NCBI RefSeq assembly: GCF_014863605.1
Contig: NZ_CP062252.1
Span: forward strand, 5,465,001 to 5,529,000
DNA from: Pseudomonas allokribbensis
Lineage (GTDB): Bacteria; Pseudomonadota; Gammaproteobacteria; Pseudomonadales; Pseudomonadaceae
Direction of reading: 5' to 3'
Length of the DNA: 64,000 nucleotides
The notes below the pieces were generated by a model, which was given only the letters and a program-made list of their open reading frames with translations, searched no databases and was not told the origin of the DNA. Below, piece by piece: positions 9,880 to 18,752 of the stretch (positions are counted from its first letter, which is position 1; each line of letters begins with the position of its first letter). A program made the translations under genes and the position numbers.

Positions 9880-10182
9880 CGACGCTACTCCATGTGCATT
9901 ATTGTTATGGCAGTGAGTACTTTTAAAAACGCCTGAAGGACCGGGCGCCAGAGGCCTCCCGAAATCACTTCAATGTTGCATCGCCCCGTGTGTGCGTGTG
10001 CCCCGTTTCTAAAAATCCTTGAGCGGACTATAGCCAGCAGGTGGTACTGCTTGATCCCTCTAAAGTGTGATTTGCAGCTGCCGGCCACTCTGGAACAGTC
10101 CTTTCGCCAGTCCGACACATGTCGGCACGGCAAGGATGGCTGAAAATTCGGATTTAACAAGCCAAGCGCTTGCTTGGTGGGT
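9880..10182. promoter_or_regulatory. Intergenic region with presumed promoter of the DUF1302-DUF1329 operon
   Basis: About 300 bp with no convincing gene. On the minus strand a TATAGT hexamer lies at 10027-10032. Immediately upstream is the inverted repeat AGCAG-N6-CTGCT (10036-10051), where an activator could bind. I see no good -35 element, which would fit activation by the LuxR-type regulator. Confidence 0.4.
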
Positions 10183-10208
10183 CTGGCGCGCCGTTTTCGG
10201 CGCGCCAG
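10183..10208 (-). terminator. GC-rich hairpin after acyl-CoA ligase gene
   Basis: Perfect 10-bp stem CTGGCGCGCC / GGCGCGCCAG around a GTTTTC loop, just beyond the ligase stop. It has no long T-run, so it may act as an attenuating or transcript-stabilising hairpin. A second small stem, CCAAGC-GCTT-GCTTGG, lies at 10162-10177. Confidence 0.55.
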
Positions 10209-10215
10209 GGGACGC

Positions 10216-11898
10216 TCAGAGCGTCGAGAGGAAGGTGCTGTTATTGGCCTGCCATTCGGTGATGTCGAGGCGGATGCGCTTCTTGTCGAGCTTGCCGACA
10301 CTGGTCTTGGGAATTTCAGTAACAAGGGCGATCTGACTCGGAATCGCCCACTTGCTCAGGTGCCCCAGTTCCACGAACGGCTTGAGGTGTTCCTTGAGCT
10401 CACGGGCCCCGATGGCGTGCCCTTCGCGGATCACCAGCAAGGCAAACGGGCGCTCGCCCCACTGCGGATCGGCGATGCCCACCACTGCTACTTCACGTAC
10501 CGCGACGTGGCGACTGATCAGGTCTTCGAGGTCCAGCGAGGAAATCCATTCGCCACCGGTCTTGATCACGTCCTTGATCCGGTCGCGGATGTCGATCACA
10601 CCCATGCTGTCGAGCGTGGCGACGTCCCCGGTGTGCAGCCAGCCGCCGGCCCACAGCTCGGCGCCCTTCTGCGGTTCGTTGAAATAGCCTTCGGTCAGCC
10701 ACGGTGCACGCAGCACCAGTTCGCCCTGGGTTTCGCCATCGGCCGGCAGGAAGTTGCCGTCGCCGTCGACGATGGCCGCTTCGACCAACGGCCCCGGCAC
10801 GCCGGCCTTGATCCGGTAGGTGGTGCGTTCGTCTTCGGTGCCCGCCATCAGCTCGTCGTTCAGATGCGCGCACGAGACCAATGGCCCGGTTTCCGACATG
10901 CCGTAGGCGGCCGTCAGTTGAATGCCCTTGCTCTTGGCCGTTTCGTACAGCGTGCGATTGAGCGCGCTGCCGCCGATGACGATTTTCCAGCCGCCGAAAT
11001 CAGTGCCTTGCGCGCTCTTGGCGTTGAGCAGCATTTGCAGGATGGTCGGCACGCAATGGGAGAAGGTGACCTTCTCCTTGCGCCACAGCTCGACGAGGAA
11101 TTCCGGGTCGTAACGCCCCGGATAAACCTGCTTGAGCCCGAGCATGGTCGCCACGTAAGGCAGGCCCCAGGCATGCACATGGAACATCGGGGTGATCGGC
11201 ATGTACACGTCGTTGGTGCCCAACAGCCGCACACTGTCGATGGCGCCCATGATGGTCGACACGCCCATGGTGTGCAGCACCAGTTGCCGATGGGTGAAGT
11301 ACACGCCTTTCGGATTGCCGGTGGTGCCCGTGGTGTAGAACGTGGTGGCGACCGAGTTTTCGTCGAAGTCCTGGAAGTCGTACTGCGGGCTCGCGGCCGC
11401 CAGCAACTGTTCGTACTCGCCGACCAGATTCGGCAGATCCGCGGTTTTTTCCGGCAGATCGGTCAGCAGCAGGGTTTTCTCCACCGTCGTCAGGTGCGGC
11501 GCGATGGCCTGGTACAGCCCGACGAACTCGCTGTTGACCAGCACAAAGCGGTCCTCGGCGTGATTCATGGTGTAGAGAATCTGTTCCGGGGACAGGCGCA
11601 CGTTGATGGTGTGGATCACCGCGCCGATCATCGGAATGGCAAACATGCACTCCAGGTAGCGATGGCTGTCCCAGTCCATCACCGCCACGGTATCGCCGGC
11701 CTTCACGCCGGCCGCCGTCAGTACGTTGGCCAGTCGCGCGACGCGTTCGATCAGCGTCGGGTAGCTGTAGCGCAACTGGTCACGGTAGATGATCTCGCGG
11801 GTTTTCTCGTAACGGGCGCCCGACATCAGCAGCCGTTTAATCAGCAGTGGATACTGGTAGGCCCCTTCAGCGGGCGGAATAACGCGAGTCTGCAACAT
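10216..11898 (-). CDS. Medium/long-chain fatty acyl-CoA ligase (AMP-forming)
   Basis: 560 residues of the ANL adenylate-forming superfamily. The phosphate-binding loop is YTTGTTGNPKG, the A5 motif AAYGMSETGP, the A7 motif ELWAGGWLHTGD, and the C-terminal lysine motif TSVGKLDKK. The family activates a carboxylate with ATP and transfers it to CoA, feeding beta-oxidation. It most resembles the P. putida PP_0763-type enzyme, which has been linked to medium-chain fatty acids (recalled). Start ATG at 11898 is preceded by AAGGG. It sits upstream of DUF1302-DUF1329 on the same strand but is separated by a hairpin and ~340 bp. Confidence 0.88.
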   Translation of the reverse strand: MLQTRVIPPAEGAYQYPLLIKRLLMSGARYEKTREIIYRDQLRYSYPTLIERVARLANVLTAAGVKAGDTVAVMDWDSHRYLECMFAIPMIGAVIHTINVRLSPEQILYTMNHAEDRFVLVNSEFVGLYQAIAPHLTTVEKTLLLTDLPEKTADLPNLVGEYEQLLAAASPQYDFQDFDENSVATTFYTTGTTGNPKGVYFTHRQLVLHTMGVSTIMGAIDSVRLLGTNDVYMPITPMFHVHAWGLPYVATMLGLKQVYPGRYDPEFLVELWRKEKVTFSHCVPTILQMLLNAKSAQGTDFGGWKIVIGGSALNRTLYETAKSKGIQLTAAYGMSETGPLVSCAHLNDELMAGTEDERTTYRIKAGVPGPLVEAAIVDGDGNFLPADGETQGELVLRAPWLTEGYFNEPQKGAELWAGGWLHTGDVATLDSMGVIDIRDRIKDVIKTGGEWISSLDLEDLISRHVAVREVAVVGIADPQWGERPFALLVIREGHAIGARELKEHLKPFVELGHLSKWAIPSQIALVTEIPKTSVGKLDKKRIRLDITEWQANNSTFLSTL

Positions 11899-12045
11899 AA
11901 GAATCCCTTTTCTGACTGCACGGTGTTGGCGTTGGAGTTTTGTACTCTAGAACCCTTATACGCCAGCCAAATCAGCCAAAGGAATGATTTGCAGAGCCGT
12001 ACAAATGCTAGCTTTGCGCCAGCATTTGCCGGTATTCGTCACCGA

Positions 12046-13230
12046 TCAGGCCGTTTGCCCTACCGCCGCTTCGGAAGGTGTGCGTGGGAAAACCACCGCC
12101 GCAAGGAAGGTCAAAGCGCCAAAACCGGCCAGAATCAGGTAAAGCCCCACAAAACCATGGCGCGGTTCGACATAGGCAATCAGCGGAATCGCCGTCGCAC
12201 TGGCACCGAACGATAAACAGTAACGCAAGGCAAATACCCGCGACTGCCATTGCGGCGCGACGAAGTTGGCGACCATCGAATCGTTCACCGTCACCTGGCC
12301 GAACACCACGAACATGAACGCCGCCCCGACGGCGATCACCGCCCAGCCCTCGACATAAGCCAGCGCGAACAGTAACGGCGCCTGACACAACGTCAGCGCG
12401 ATAAACGGCCATTTCAGACTGACGCGGTGCAACACCCGACCGATGCTCAACTGCGCAATCGCACCGAAGGCGTAAGCCAGACTGACCACCACACCAAGGG
12501 TTTGCGGTGAGGCGAACAGGTCATGCAACCGCTCCTGGAACAGTTTCGGATAGGTCATGGTGGTGGCGTTGAACACCACCCCGCCGGTGGCCGTGGCCAG
12601 CGCCAGCACACCAAACACCATGACCATCGAAATACGCTGGCCGCCGGCGCCCTTGAGCGCGGTGTGCGGGCGCTTGGGAATCGGCTCCTCGCGCACCTGC
12701 AAGGCAAAACCAATCCCCAGCACGATCGCCACCGCCCCCGGTAACAGAAATGCCGAGCGCCAGCCGAACTGCGCCACCAACAGCCCGGTGACCAGCGCCG
12801 AGAACGCCACGCCGAGGTTGCCCCACATGCCGTTGATACCGATCTCGCGCCCGCGATTCTGCGCGTAGGCCACCAGCATCGCCGTGCCGACCGGGTGATA
12901 GATCGCGGCAAAAATGCCGATCAGGGTCAGGCCGAGCACCAGCATCGTCGGGCTGTTACTGAGGCCAGTGAAGATTGCCGAGGCACCGATGCCGAAGAAA
13001 AACACCAGCATCATCCGCCGCCGGCTCCAGTGATCGCCCAGCCAGCCGGCCGGTAGCGAGCACGCGCCGAACGCGATGAAGCCACCCAGCGACAAGCCGA
13101 TCAACGCGGCGTAGTCGAGGGCGAAGGCCTGGGTCATACCAAGCACGGCGGCGGGGAAAATCAGCATGAACATGTGATCGATCACATGGGCTGCGTTGAT
13201 GTAGCGAATGACGTTTCTGGACTGGTTCAT
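12046..13230 (-). CDS. MFS transporter
   Basis: 394 residues from the ATG at 13230 (MNQSRNVIRYINAAHVIDHM). An in-frame extension to 13515 would overlap the divergent regulator and looks non-coding. About 12 hydrophobic segments are visible, with the MFS loop motif GWLGDHWSRRR after TM2. The substrate cannot be told. The AraC-type regulator begins ~85 bp away on the other strand, so it probably controls this gene. No clear Shine-Dalgarno is visible; an alternative start is 13263. Confidence 0.8.
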   Translation of the reverse strand: MNQSRNVIRYINAAHVIDHMFMLIFPAAVLGMTQAFALDYAALIGLSLGGFIAFGACSLPAGWLGDHWSRRRMMLVFFFGIGASAIFTGLSNSPTMLVLGLTLIGIFAAIYHPVGTAMLVAYAQNRGREIGINGMWGNLGVAFSALVTGLLVAQFGWRSAFLLPGAVAIVLGIGFALQVREEPIPKRPHTALKGAGGQRISMVMVFGVLALATATGGVVFNATTMTYPKLFQERLHDLFASPQTLGVVVSLAYAFGAIAQLSIGRVLHRVSLKWPFIALTLCQAPLLFALAYVEGWAVIAVGAAFMFVVFGQVTVNDSMVANFVAPQWQSRVFALRYCLSFGASATAIPLIAYVEPRHGFVGLYLILAGFGALTFLAAVVFPRTPSEAAVGQTA

Positions 13231-13314
13231 GACGGCACGCTTTACGTTGTAGTGAGCGCTCATGCTAAGTTGGCCGGAAAGCGCATTCCTGCCAACCAAG
13301 TCATCGAATCCGAC

Positions 13315-14088
13315 ATGTTGATCAGCCATTTCGAACACGGACCGGTCAGTGCCTATCCCCGGGACTATCTGGACGGCTCGCACCAGCCGCTGCACCTGCA
13401 CCGCGAGGCGCAATTGCTCTATGCCGTGAACGGGGTGATGCGCGTGGTCACGGCGCAAGGTGCCTGGGTGCTTCCGCCGAGTCGTGCGGTGTGGATTCCG
13501 CCGGAAGTCGCCCACGAGATTTTCATGTCCGGCGATGTGCAGATGCGTTCATTGTTCATCGCACCCGAGCTGTCGCCGGCCAGCCTGCAACACTGTTGCG
13601 TGCTGGCAGTGACGCCGTTGCTGCGCGAACTGATCCTGCGCGCGGTGCAGGGCCCGCCCCACGCCGACAACCCGCTGATCCAGCAATTGATGCTGGAGGA
13701 ACTGGCCGGCCTCGAAAACCTGCCGCTGCACATCCCGATGCCGAGCGACCGGCGCTTGCAAAGCATTTGCCTGGCGCTGCTGCGCACCCCGGATCATCCC
13801 AATACCCTGGAGGACTGGGCGCAGCAGGTCGGCGCCAGCTCGCGCACGTTGGCGCGGCTGTTCCAGCAACAACTGAAGATGAATTTCAATGCCTGGCGCC
13901 AGCAACTGCGCCTGATGGAAGCCCTGCCCCGCTTGCTCGCCGGGGACAGCGTGCAGAGCGTGGCGCGGGATCTGGGTTACGGCAGCGCGCGGGCGTTCAG
14001 CGCGATGTTTCGCCGTTTGCTCGGGGACAATCCCCGGGAGTACCTCAACGCCCTGAATCAGCTCAGCTCGATCAATGCATCTCGGTGA
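13315..14088 (+). CDS. AraC-family transcriptional regulator with cupin sensor
   Basis: 257 residues from the ATG at 13315. The frame is open back to 13174, but that part overlaps the divergent MFS gene. The N-terminal half is an AraC-binding cupin (DGSHQPLHLHREAQLLYAVNGVMRV, with metal-type histidines, and WVLPPSRAVWIPPEVAHE). The C-terminal half has two helix-turn-helix units (TLEDWAQQVGASSRTLARLF and VQSVARDLGYGSARAFSAMF). The divergent arrangement suggests it regulates the MFS exporter and itself. Its 3' end overlaps the end of the convergent lysE-like gene by 17 bp. Confidence 0.82.
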   Translation: MLISHFEHGPVSAYPRDYLDGSHQPLHLHREAQLLYAVNGVMRVVTAQGAWVLPPSRAVWIPPEVAHEIFMSGDVQMRSLFIAPELSPASLQHCCVLAVTPLLRELILRAVQGPPHADNPLIQQLMLEELAGLENLPLHIPMPSDRRLQSICLALLRTPDHPNTLEDWAQQVGASSRTLARLFQQQLKMNFNAWRQQLRLMEALPRLLAGDSVQSVARDLGYGSARAFSAMFRRLLGDNPREYLNALNQLSSINASR

Positions 14089-14701
14089 ACGCGAGTTTCA
14101 CGCCGATGGCGATCAGCACGGCACCCATGGTGCGGTCGAACCAGTGGCCCATGCGGGCGAAACCGGCGCGCACGCGCTGTTGGCTGAACAACATCGCCAC
14201 CAGGCAGAACCAGGTGGCGGTCGCGGCAGCCAGGTAAAGCCCGTAACCGGCCTGTACCGCCAGCGGCGTGTGCGGGTTGATCACCACGGTGAACAGCGAC
14301 AGGAAGAACAGCGTGGCTTTCGGGTTCAGACCATTGGTCACGAAACCTGAGGTGAAGGCGCCACGGGCGGTGCGTTCGCCGGCCTCTTTGTGCAAATCGT
14401 CGGTCACGGCCGGTGCCGGTTGCGCGCGCAAGGCCTTGAAGCCGATGTACAGCAGGTAAGCGGCGGCGGCCCATTTCAGGGCGTTGAACAACACGATCGA
14501 TTGGGAAACGATCAGGCCGATGCCCAGCAGCGAATAACCAACGTGCAGGAAAATCGCCGTGCCCACGCCCAGTGCCGTCCAGGTACCGGCGCGACGACCG
14601 TGGGTCACGCTCTCGCGCACCACCACGGCAAAGTCCGGGCCGGGGCTGGCGACGGCCAGCAGGTGGATCAGTGCAACGGTCAAGAACTCGGTCCAGTACA
14701 T
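14072..14701 (-). CDS. LysE/RhtB-family amino-acid exporter
   Basis: 209 residues, the usual RhtB length. The start at 14701 (MYWTEFLTVALIHLLAVASPGPDF) is chosen because AGGAG lies 6 nt upstream. The SPGPDF motif after the first segment is diagnostic, and about six membrane segments are present (GLNPKATLFFLSLF near the middle). It exports amino acids or related metabolites from the inner membrane; the specific substrate is unknown. It is convergent and overlapping with the AraC gene. Confidence 0.85.
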   Translation of the reverse strand: MYWTEFLTVALIHLLAVASPGPDFAVVVRESVTHGRRAGTWTALGVGTAIFLHVGYSLLGIGLIVSQSIVLFNALKWAAAAYLLYIGFKALRAQPAPAVTDDLHKEAGERTARGAFTSGFVTNGLNPKATLFFLSLFTVVINPHTPLAVQAGYGLYLAAATATWFCLVAMLFSQQRVRAGFARMGHWFDRTMGAVLIAIGVKLAFTEMH

Positions 14702-14792
14702 GGGGGCTCCTTTCGGCCAAGCGTAACGTTTTGTTTCATCTGGTAGGCTCGGCAGATTACGCCTTCCCTTCAAAGCACAACAGGTACAGTTG

Positions 14793-15758
14793 ATGACGAA
14801 CGCCCACCGCGCCGTATTCCTCGATCACCCTTCCCTGGATCTGGGCGACCTTGACCTCGAGCCGTTGCGCGCCTGCTTCAGCGACCTGCAACTGTTCGCC
14901 CAGACACTGCCTGCGCAGGTTGCCGAACGCCTGCAAGGCGCGACCGTTGCCATCAGCAACAAGATCCTGATCGATGCCGCAGCCATGGCTGCCAACCCTC
15001 AACTGAAACTGATCCTGATCACGGCCACCGGCACCAACAATGTCGATCTGGCCGCCGCCCGCGCCCAGGGAATTACCGTGTGCAACTGCCAGGGTTACGG
15101 CACGCCATCGGTGGCGCAACACACGATCATGCTGTTGCTCAACCTCGCCACGCGCCTGGCCGATTATCAAAAAGCCGTCGGTGAAGGACGCTGGCAACAG
15201 GCGAAACAGTTCTGCCTGCTGGATTATCCGATCGTCGAACTGGAGGGAAAAACCCTGGGCCTGCTCGGGCATGGCGAACTCGGTGGCGCGGTCGCGCGTC
15301 TGGCCGAAGCCTTCGGCATGCGCGTCCTGCTCGGACAGATTCCGGGGCGCCCGGCCCGGCCGGATCGCCTGCCGCTGGAAGAACTGCTGCCACAGATCGA
15401 CGCCCTCACCCTGCACTGCCCGCTCAATGAACACACCCGGCACTTCATCGGTGCCCGCGAACTGGCGTCCATGAAACCCGGTGCCTTCGTGGTCAACACC
15501 GCCCGTGGTGGTCTGATCGACGAACAGGCCCTGGCCGATGCCTTGCGCAACGGTCATCTGGGCGGCGCGGCCACCGATGTGCTGAGCGTCGAGCCACCGA
15601 CTAATGGCAATCCACTGCTGGCTGCCGACATCCCGCGCCTGATCGTCACCCCGCACAACGCTTGGGGCAGCCGCGAAGCCCGGCAGCGGATCGTGGGTCA
15701 ATTGGTCGAAAACACCCAGGCGTTCTTCAGCGGTAAGGCGCTGCGGGTCGTCAGTTGA
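14793..15758 (+). CDS. hprA: Glycerate dehydrogenase / hydroxypyruvate reductase (D-2-hydroxyacid dehydrogenase)
   Basis: 321 residues. The NAD-binding fold has LGLLGHGELGGAVARLAEAFG, a variant GxGxxG. The catalytic Arg is in VNTARGGLIDE, and the catalytic His lies in TPHNAWGSREAR. ATG at 14793; an adjacent TTG at 14790 would add one residue. The family reduces hydroxypyruvate to D-glycerate. Neighbourhood with the acyl-CoA ligase block matches P. putida hprA (recalled). Confidence 0.85.
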   Translation: MTNAHRAVFLDHPSLDLGDLDLEPLRACFSDLQLFAQTLPAQVAERLQGATVAISNKILIDAAAMAANPQLKLILITATGTNNVDLAAARAQGITVCNCQGYGTPSVAQHTIMLLLNLATRLADYQKAVGEGRWQQAKQFCLLDYPIVELEGKTLGLLGHGELGGAVARLAEAFGMRVLLGQIPGRPARPDRLPLEELLPQIDALTLHCPLNEHTRHFIGARELASMKPGAFVVNTARGGLIDEQALADALRNGHLGGAATDVLSVEPPTNGNPLLAADIPRLIVTPHNAWGSREARQRIVGQLVENTQAFFSGKALRVVS

Positions 15759-15791
15759 TAAACTGCGGCACTTTTTTTCACAGGAGCAGTT

Positions 15792-16790
15792 ATGGATCCG
15801 CGCAGTGAAGTACTGCTTCGTCAGGTCGAGTTATTCCAGGGTTCGCTGTTGTTGGCCGGTCTGCCCGCCGACGATCTGCTCGGGCGCCTGCCCAACGCCT
15901 TTGGCTGGTGCTGGCATGCCGGCGATCAGGCGACGCTCGATGCGCGCTTTGAAGGCCGCAGCCATTTCGGTGTCAACGTGCCGGAGCGCGAGTTCGACAG
16001 CGCGGTGGTGTTCCTGCCCAAGTCCAAGGATTTGACCGATTACATCCTCAATGCCGTGGCTTCACGCCTGGCCGGGCGCGAAGTGTTTCTGGTCGGGGAA
16101 AAGCGCAGCGGCATCGAAGGTGCATCCAAGCAGCTCAACCCGTTCGGCAAGCCGCGCAAGCTCGACAGCGCGCGTCATTGCCAGTTGTGGCAAGTGACTG
16201 TGGCCAACGCTCCAGAAGCCAAATCCCTGGAAAGCCTGGCGCAGACTTATGAGCTGCCACTGGCCGAGGGCCCGCTGAAAGTCATCAGCCTGCCGGGCGT
16301 CTTCAGCCATGGCCGACTGGATCGCGGCAGCGCCCTGCTGCTGGAGCATCTGGACAAACTGCCGAGCGGTCATCTGCTGGACTTCGGTTGCGGTGCCGGT
16401 GTGCTTGGCGCGGCGGTCAAACGTCGCTACCCGCACAATCAGGTCACGTTGCTCGACGTCGACGCCTTCGCTGCCGCCAGCAGTCGCCTGACTCTGGCAG
16501 CCAACGGTCTGGAAGCCGACGTGTTGACCGGTGACGGAATCGACGCCGCACCGATGGGATTGAACGCAATTCTGAGCAACCCGCCGTTCCATGTCGGCGT
16601 ACACACCGACTATTTCGCCACAGAGAACTTGCTGCGAAAAGCAGCCAAACATCTGAAAAACGGTGGCGAACTGCGCCTGGTAGCGAACAGCTTCCTGAAG
16701 TACCAGCCGCTGATCGAAGAGCATCTGGGCGTGTGTGCGATCAAGGCCGAAGGCAATGGTTTCCGGATTTACCGGGCCAAGCGCGGCTGA
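15792..16790 (+). CDS. rsmC: 16S rRNA guanine-1207 N2-methyltransferase
   Basis: 332 residues, the normal RsmC length, with the duplicated-domain layout. The N-terminal degenerate methyltransferase-like half ([18 protein letters not shown]) is followed by a catalytic half with the SAM-binding [15 protein letters not shown] and the N6/N2-methyltransferase signature SNPPFHVG. It methylates G1207 of 16S rRNA. CAGGAG lies upstream of the ATG. Confidence 0.9.
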   Translation: MDPRSEVLLRQVELFQGSLLLAGLPADDLLGRLPNAFGWCWHAGDQATLDARFEGRSHFGVNVPEREFDSAVVFLPKSKDLTDYILNAVASRLAGREVFLVGEKRSGIEGASKQLNPFGKPRKLDSARHCQLWQVTVANAPEAKSLESLAQTYELPLAEGPLKVISLPGVFSHGRLDRGSALLLEHLDKLPSGHLLDFGCGAGVLGAAVKRRYPHNQVTLLDVDAFAAASSRLTLAANGLEADVLTGDGIDAAPMGLNAILSNPPFHVGVHTDYFATENLLRKAAKHLKNGGELRLVANSFLKYQPLIEEHLGVCAIKAEGNGFRIYRAKRG

Positions 16791-16800
16791 AAATTAGCAC

Positions 16801-16829
16801 TTGCCGAATGGATTCTGCCTAGGCAGAAT
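16801..16829 (+). promoter_or_regulatory. Putative sigma-70 promoter for the Mn riboswitch transcript
   Basis: TTGCCG (16801-16806), a 17-bp spacer and CAGAAT (16824-16829), each 4/6 to consensus. This places transcription start near 16836, just before the aptamer. A perfect 22-bp palindrome (16810-16831) overlaps the -10 region. Confidence 0.45.
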
Positions 16830-16835
16830 CCGCTC

Positions 16836-16970
16836 CGTCCTAGGGGAGTAGTCTCCCACGAGCGCCATGCTCGTCCGGCATACGTCAACATACTTGATCC
16901 TCAGATCATGGCGTATGCGACCCAAGCGTCCGCAGCAGACGGATCGCAGGGTTTGACAAGACCTATGACA
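16836..16970 (+). promoter_or_regulatory. yybP-ykoY manganese riboswitch
   Basis: The conserved aptamer blocks appear in order: GGGGAGTAG (16843-16851), GTCAACATAC (16884-16893) and GACAAGACCT (16955-16964). The P1 ends TAGG (16841) and CCTA (16962) can pair. Known class: binds Mn2+ and turns on Mn exporters, including the UPF0016/GDT1 family gene found here 70 bp downstream. After the aptamer, TATGACACG / CGTGTCATA and GGGGCGGG / CCCGCCCC can form alternative stems, the second just before the AGGA ribosome-binding site. This suggests translational control (inference). Confidence 0.9.
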
Positions 16971-17041
16971 CGCACACCTTACCCGGGGCGGGAAGGCTGT
17001 ACGTGTCATAGCCGTGTCGACCCGCCCCTTAGGAAATCCTG

Positions 17042-17626
17042 ATGCTGGACTCGTTACTCGTTCCCACCGCAATCGTTGCCTTGGCCGAAATCGGCGACAA
17101 GACGCAACTGCTCGCGCTGATTCTCGCCGCTCGCTTTCGCAAACCCTGGCCGATCATTGCCGGTATCGTCGCTGCGACCCTGGCCAACCACGCGGCAGCC
17201 GGTGCGGTAGGCGCCTGGTTCGGCAGCTTCTTCTCCGATGCGGTCCTGCACTGGATTCTCGCCGCGAGCTTCACCGCCACCGCCCTGTGGACGCTGGTGC
17301 CGGACAAGATGGACGACGATGAAGCCAGCACCGCCCGCAAATTCGGGCCGTTCCTGACCACCCTGATCGCATTCTTCCTCGCGGAAATCGGCGACAAGAC
17401 CCAGATCGCCACCGTGATGCTGGCCGCGCAATACCCGGAACTGTGGCTGGTGATCATCGGCACCACGCTCGGCATGTTGATTGCCAACGTACCGGTGGTT
17501 CTGGCGGGTAACTTTGCCGCAGACAAATTGCCATTGACCCTGATCCGTCGCCTCGCGGCTTCGGCGTTCATGATTCTGGCGATTGTCGCGGTGTACAAGG
17601 CGATGCAGAGCAGCGGCTGGGTCTGA
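17042..17626 (+). CDS. TMEM165/GDT1-family Mn2+ exporter (UPF0016, MneA-like)
   Basis: 194 residues with two homologous halves. Each half starts with the family signature E-x-GDKTQ (LAEIGDKTQLLALILAA near residue 15; FLAEIGDKTQIATVMLAA near 117). Six membrane helices are expected in the inner membrane. Family members export Mn2+ (or exchange Ca2+/Mn2+ for protons). The yybP-ykoY riboswitch directly upstream strongly supports the Mn role. Confidence 0.9.
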   Translation: MLDSLLVPTAIVALAEIGDKTQLLALILAARFRKPWPIIAGIVAATLANHAAAGAVGAWFGSFFSDAVLHWILAASFTATALWTLVPDKMDDDEASTARKFGPFLTTLIAFFLAEIGDKTQIATVMLAAQYPELWLVIIGTTLGMLIANVPVVLAGNFAADKLPLTLIRRLAASAFMILAIVAVYKAMQSSGWV

Positions 17627-17633
17627 TCTGGCA

Positions 17634-17664
17634 GATCGCTCCCACACTCAGTGCGGGAGCGATC
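17634..17664. terminator. Hairpin between convergent genes
   Basis: Perfect 10-bp stem GATCGCTCCC / GGGAGCGATC between the Mn exporter (+) and the M48 protease gene (-). No strong T-run follows. Confidence 0.5.
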
Positions 17665-17670
17665 ATTGCT

Positions 17671-18489
17671 TCAGGATTTTGGCGCTTTTTCGTAAAGCGG
17701 CATGACCTTCGGAATGGCCGCCTGCAACGAGGCGATCCGGCTGGAGGATGCCGGGTGAGTGCTCATGAACTCTGGCGGCGCGCCTTCGGACGCCTTGCTC
17801 ATCTTGTTCCACAAGGTGATCGCGGCGTTCGGATTGTAGCCGGCGCGAGCGGCCAGTTCCAGGCCGATCAGGTCGGCTTCGTTTTCATTGGCACGGCTGT
17901 TGGGCAGCGTCATCCCGTAGTTGGCCACGGTGTCGGCCAGCGCCAGGCTGTCCTGCCCCAGACCGAGCAATGCACCGGCGCCCTGCTTGGCCATCTCGAT
18001 GCCATAGGCCTTGGACATTGCTTCACGACCGTGCTCGCGCAGGGCGTGGGCGATTTCATGGCCCATGACCGCGGCGATTTCATCGTCGGTCAGTTTCAGG
18101 CTGTCGATCAGCCCGGTGTAGAAAATGATCTTGCCGCCAGGGCCGCAGTTGGCGTTGAGCTCGTCACTCTTGATCAGGTTCACTTCCCACTGCCACTGCG
18201 CGGCATCCGGACGAAAGTTCGGCGCCTGAGCGATCAGACGGTTGGCAATCGCCTGAACCCGTTTGGCTTCGTTGCTGGTCTTGTCCAGCACACCTTTGCT
18301 GGACGCTTCGCCAACGGTCTTCTGATAGGACTGGGCATACATCTGGTCGACCTCTTGCGAGGACAGCATGCTGAACATGTACTGCTTGCGCTCCACGCCC
18401 ACGGCACCGCCGCTGGTGGTGTTGACCGACTGACAACCGGCCAGCAACAGCGCCGCGCTCAGTGCACTTACAACCAAAGTCTTGTTCAT
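17671..18489 (-). CDS. M48-family zinc metalloprotease, lipoprotein
   Basis: 272 residues. A lipoprotein signal peptide ends in LLAGC (Cys19), so it is a periplasm-facing lipoprotein. The HEXXH zinc motif is MGHEIAHAL, with the third ligand region NENEADLIGLELAARAGYN. This resembles the M48B/LoiP-like proteases of outer-membrane quality control. GGGAG lies upstream of the ATG at 18489. Confidence 0.88.
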   Translation of the reverse strand: MNKTLVVSALSAALLLAGCQSVNTTSGGAVGVERKQYMFSMLSSQEVDQMYAQSYQKTVGEASSKGVLDKTSNEAKRVQAIANRLIAQAPNFRPDAAQWQWEVNLIKSDELNANCGPGGKIIFYTGLIDSLKLTDDEIAAVMGHEIAHALREHGREAMSKAYGIEMAKQGAGALLGLGQDSLALADTVANYGMTLPNSRANENEADLIGLELAARAGYNPNAAITLWNKMSKASEGAPPEFMSTHPASSSRIASLQAAIPKVMPLYEKAPKS

Positions 18490-18690
18490 TCAAAAGCTCC
18501 CTGAAAACATGCCGCGTATCCTAGGCGGGTAATTGTATCGACGCCAGATACAACAGACGTGATGCACCTGTTTTCAGAAGACACTCCTCTGCCCTGTAGG
18601 AAAAAATTCACATCCACCGACAAGCCCTCTGCAACTGCGTCGCGCACTGATCCATTTGCGACATCCACCGTCAATTGCGCGCACTTCGCC

Positions 18691-18717
18691 TCATGGCGCA
18701 ATAGTGGCTGCCGATAC
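18691..18717 (+). promoter_or_regulatory. Possible FliA (sigma-28) promoter of chemoreceptor gene
   Basis: GCCGATAC at 18710-18717 matches the sigma-28 -10 consensus GCCGATAA in 7 of 8 positions. The -35 side (TCATGGCG) is poor. It lies 36 bp before the chemoreceptor ATG. Confidence 0.35.
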
Positions 18718-18752
18718 AGCAGCGCAGATGTCCTCTTGCGTGCGGAGCTTCC

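Noticed and set aside
10174..12216. 680-codon ORF opposite the acyl-CoA ligase
   Set aside because: No domain; same antisense composition; the ligase has all ANL motifs.
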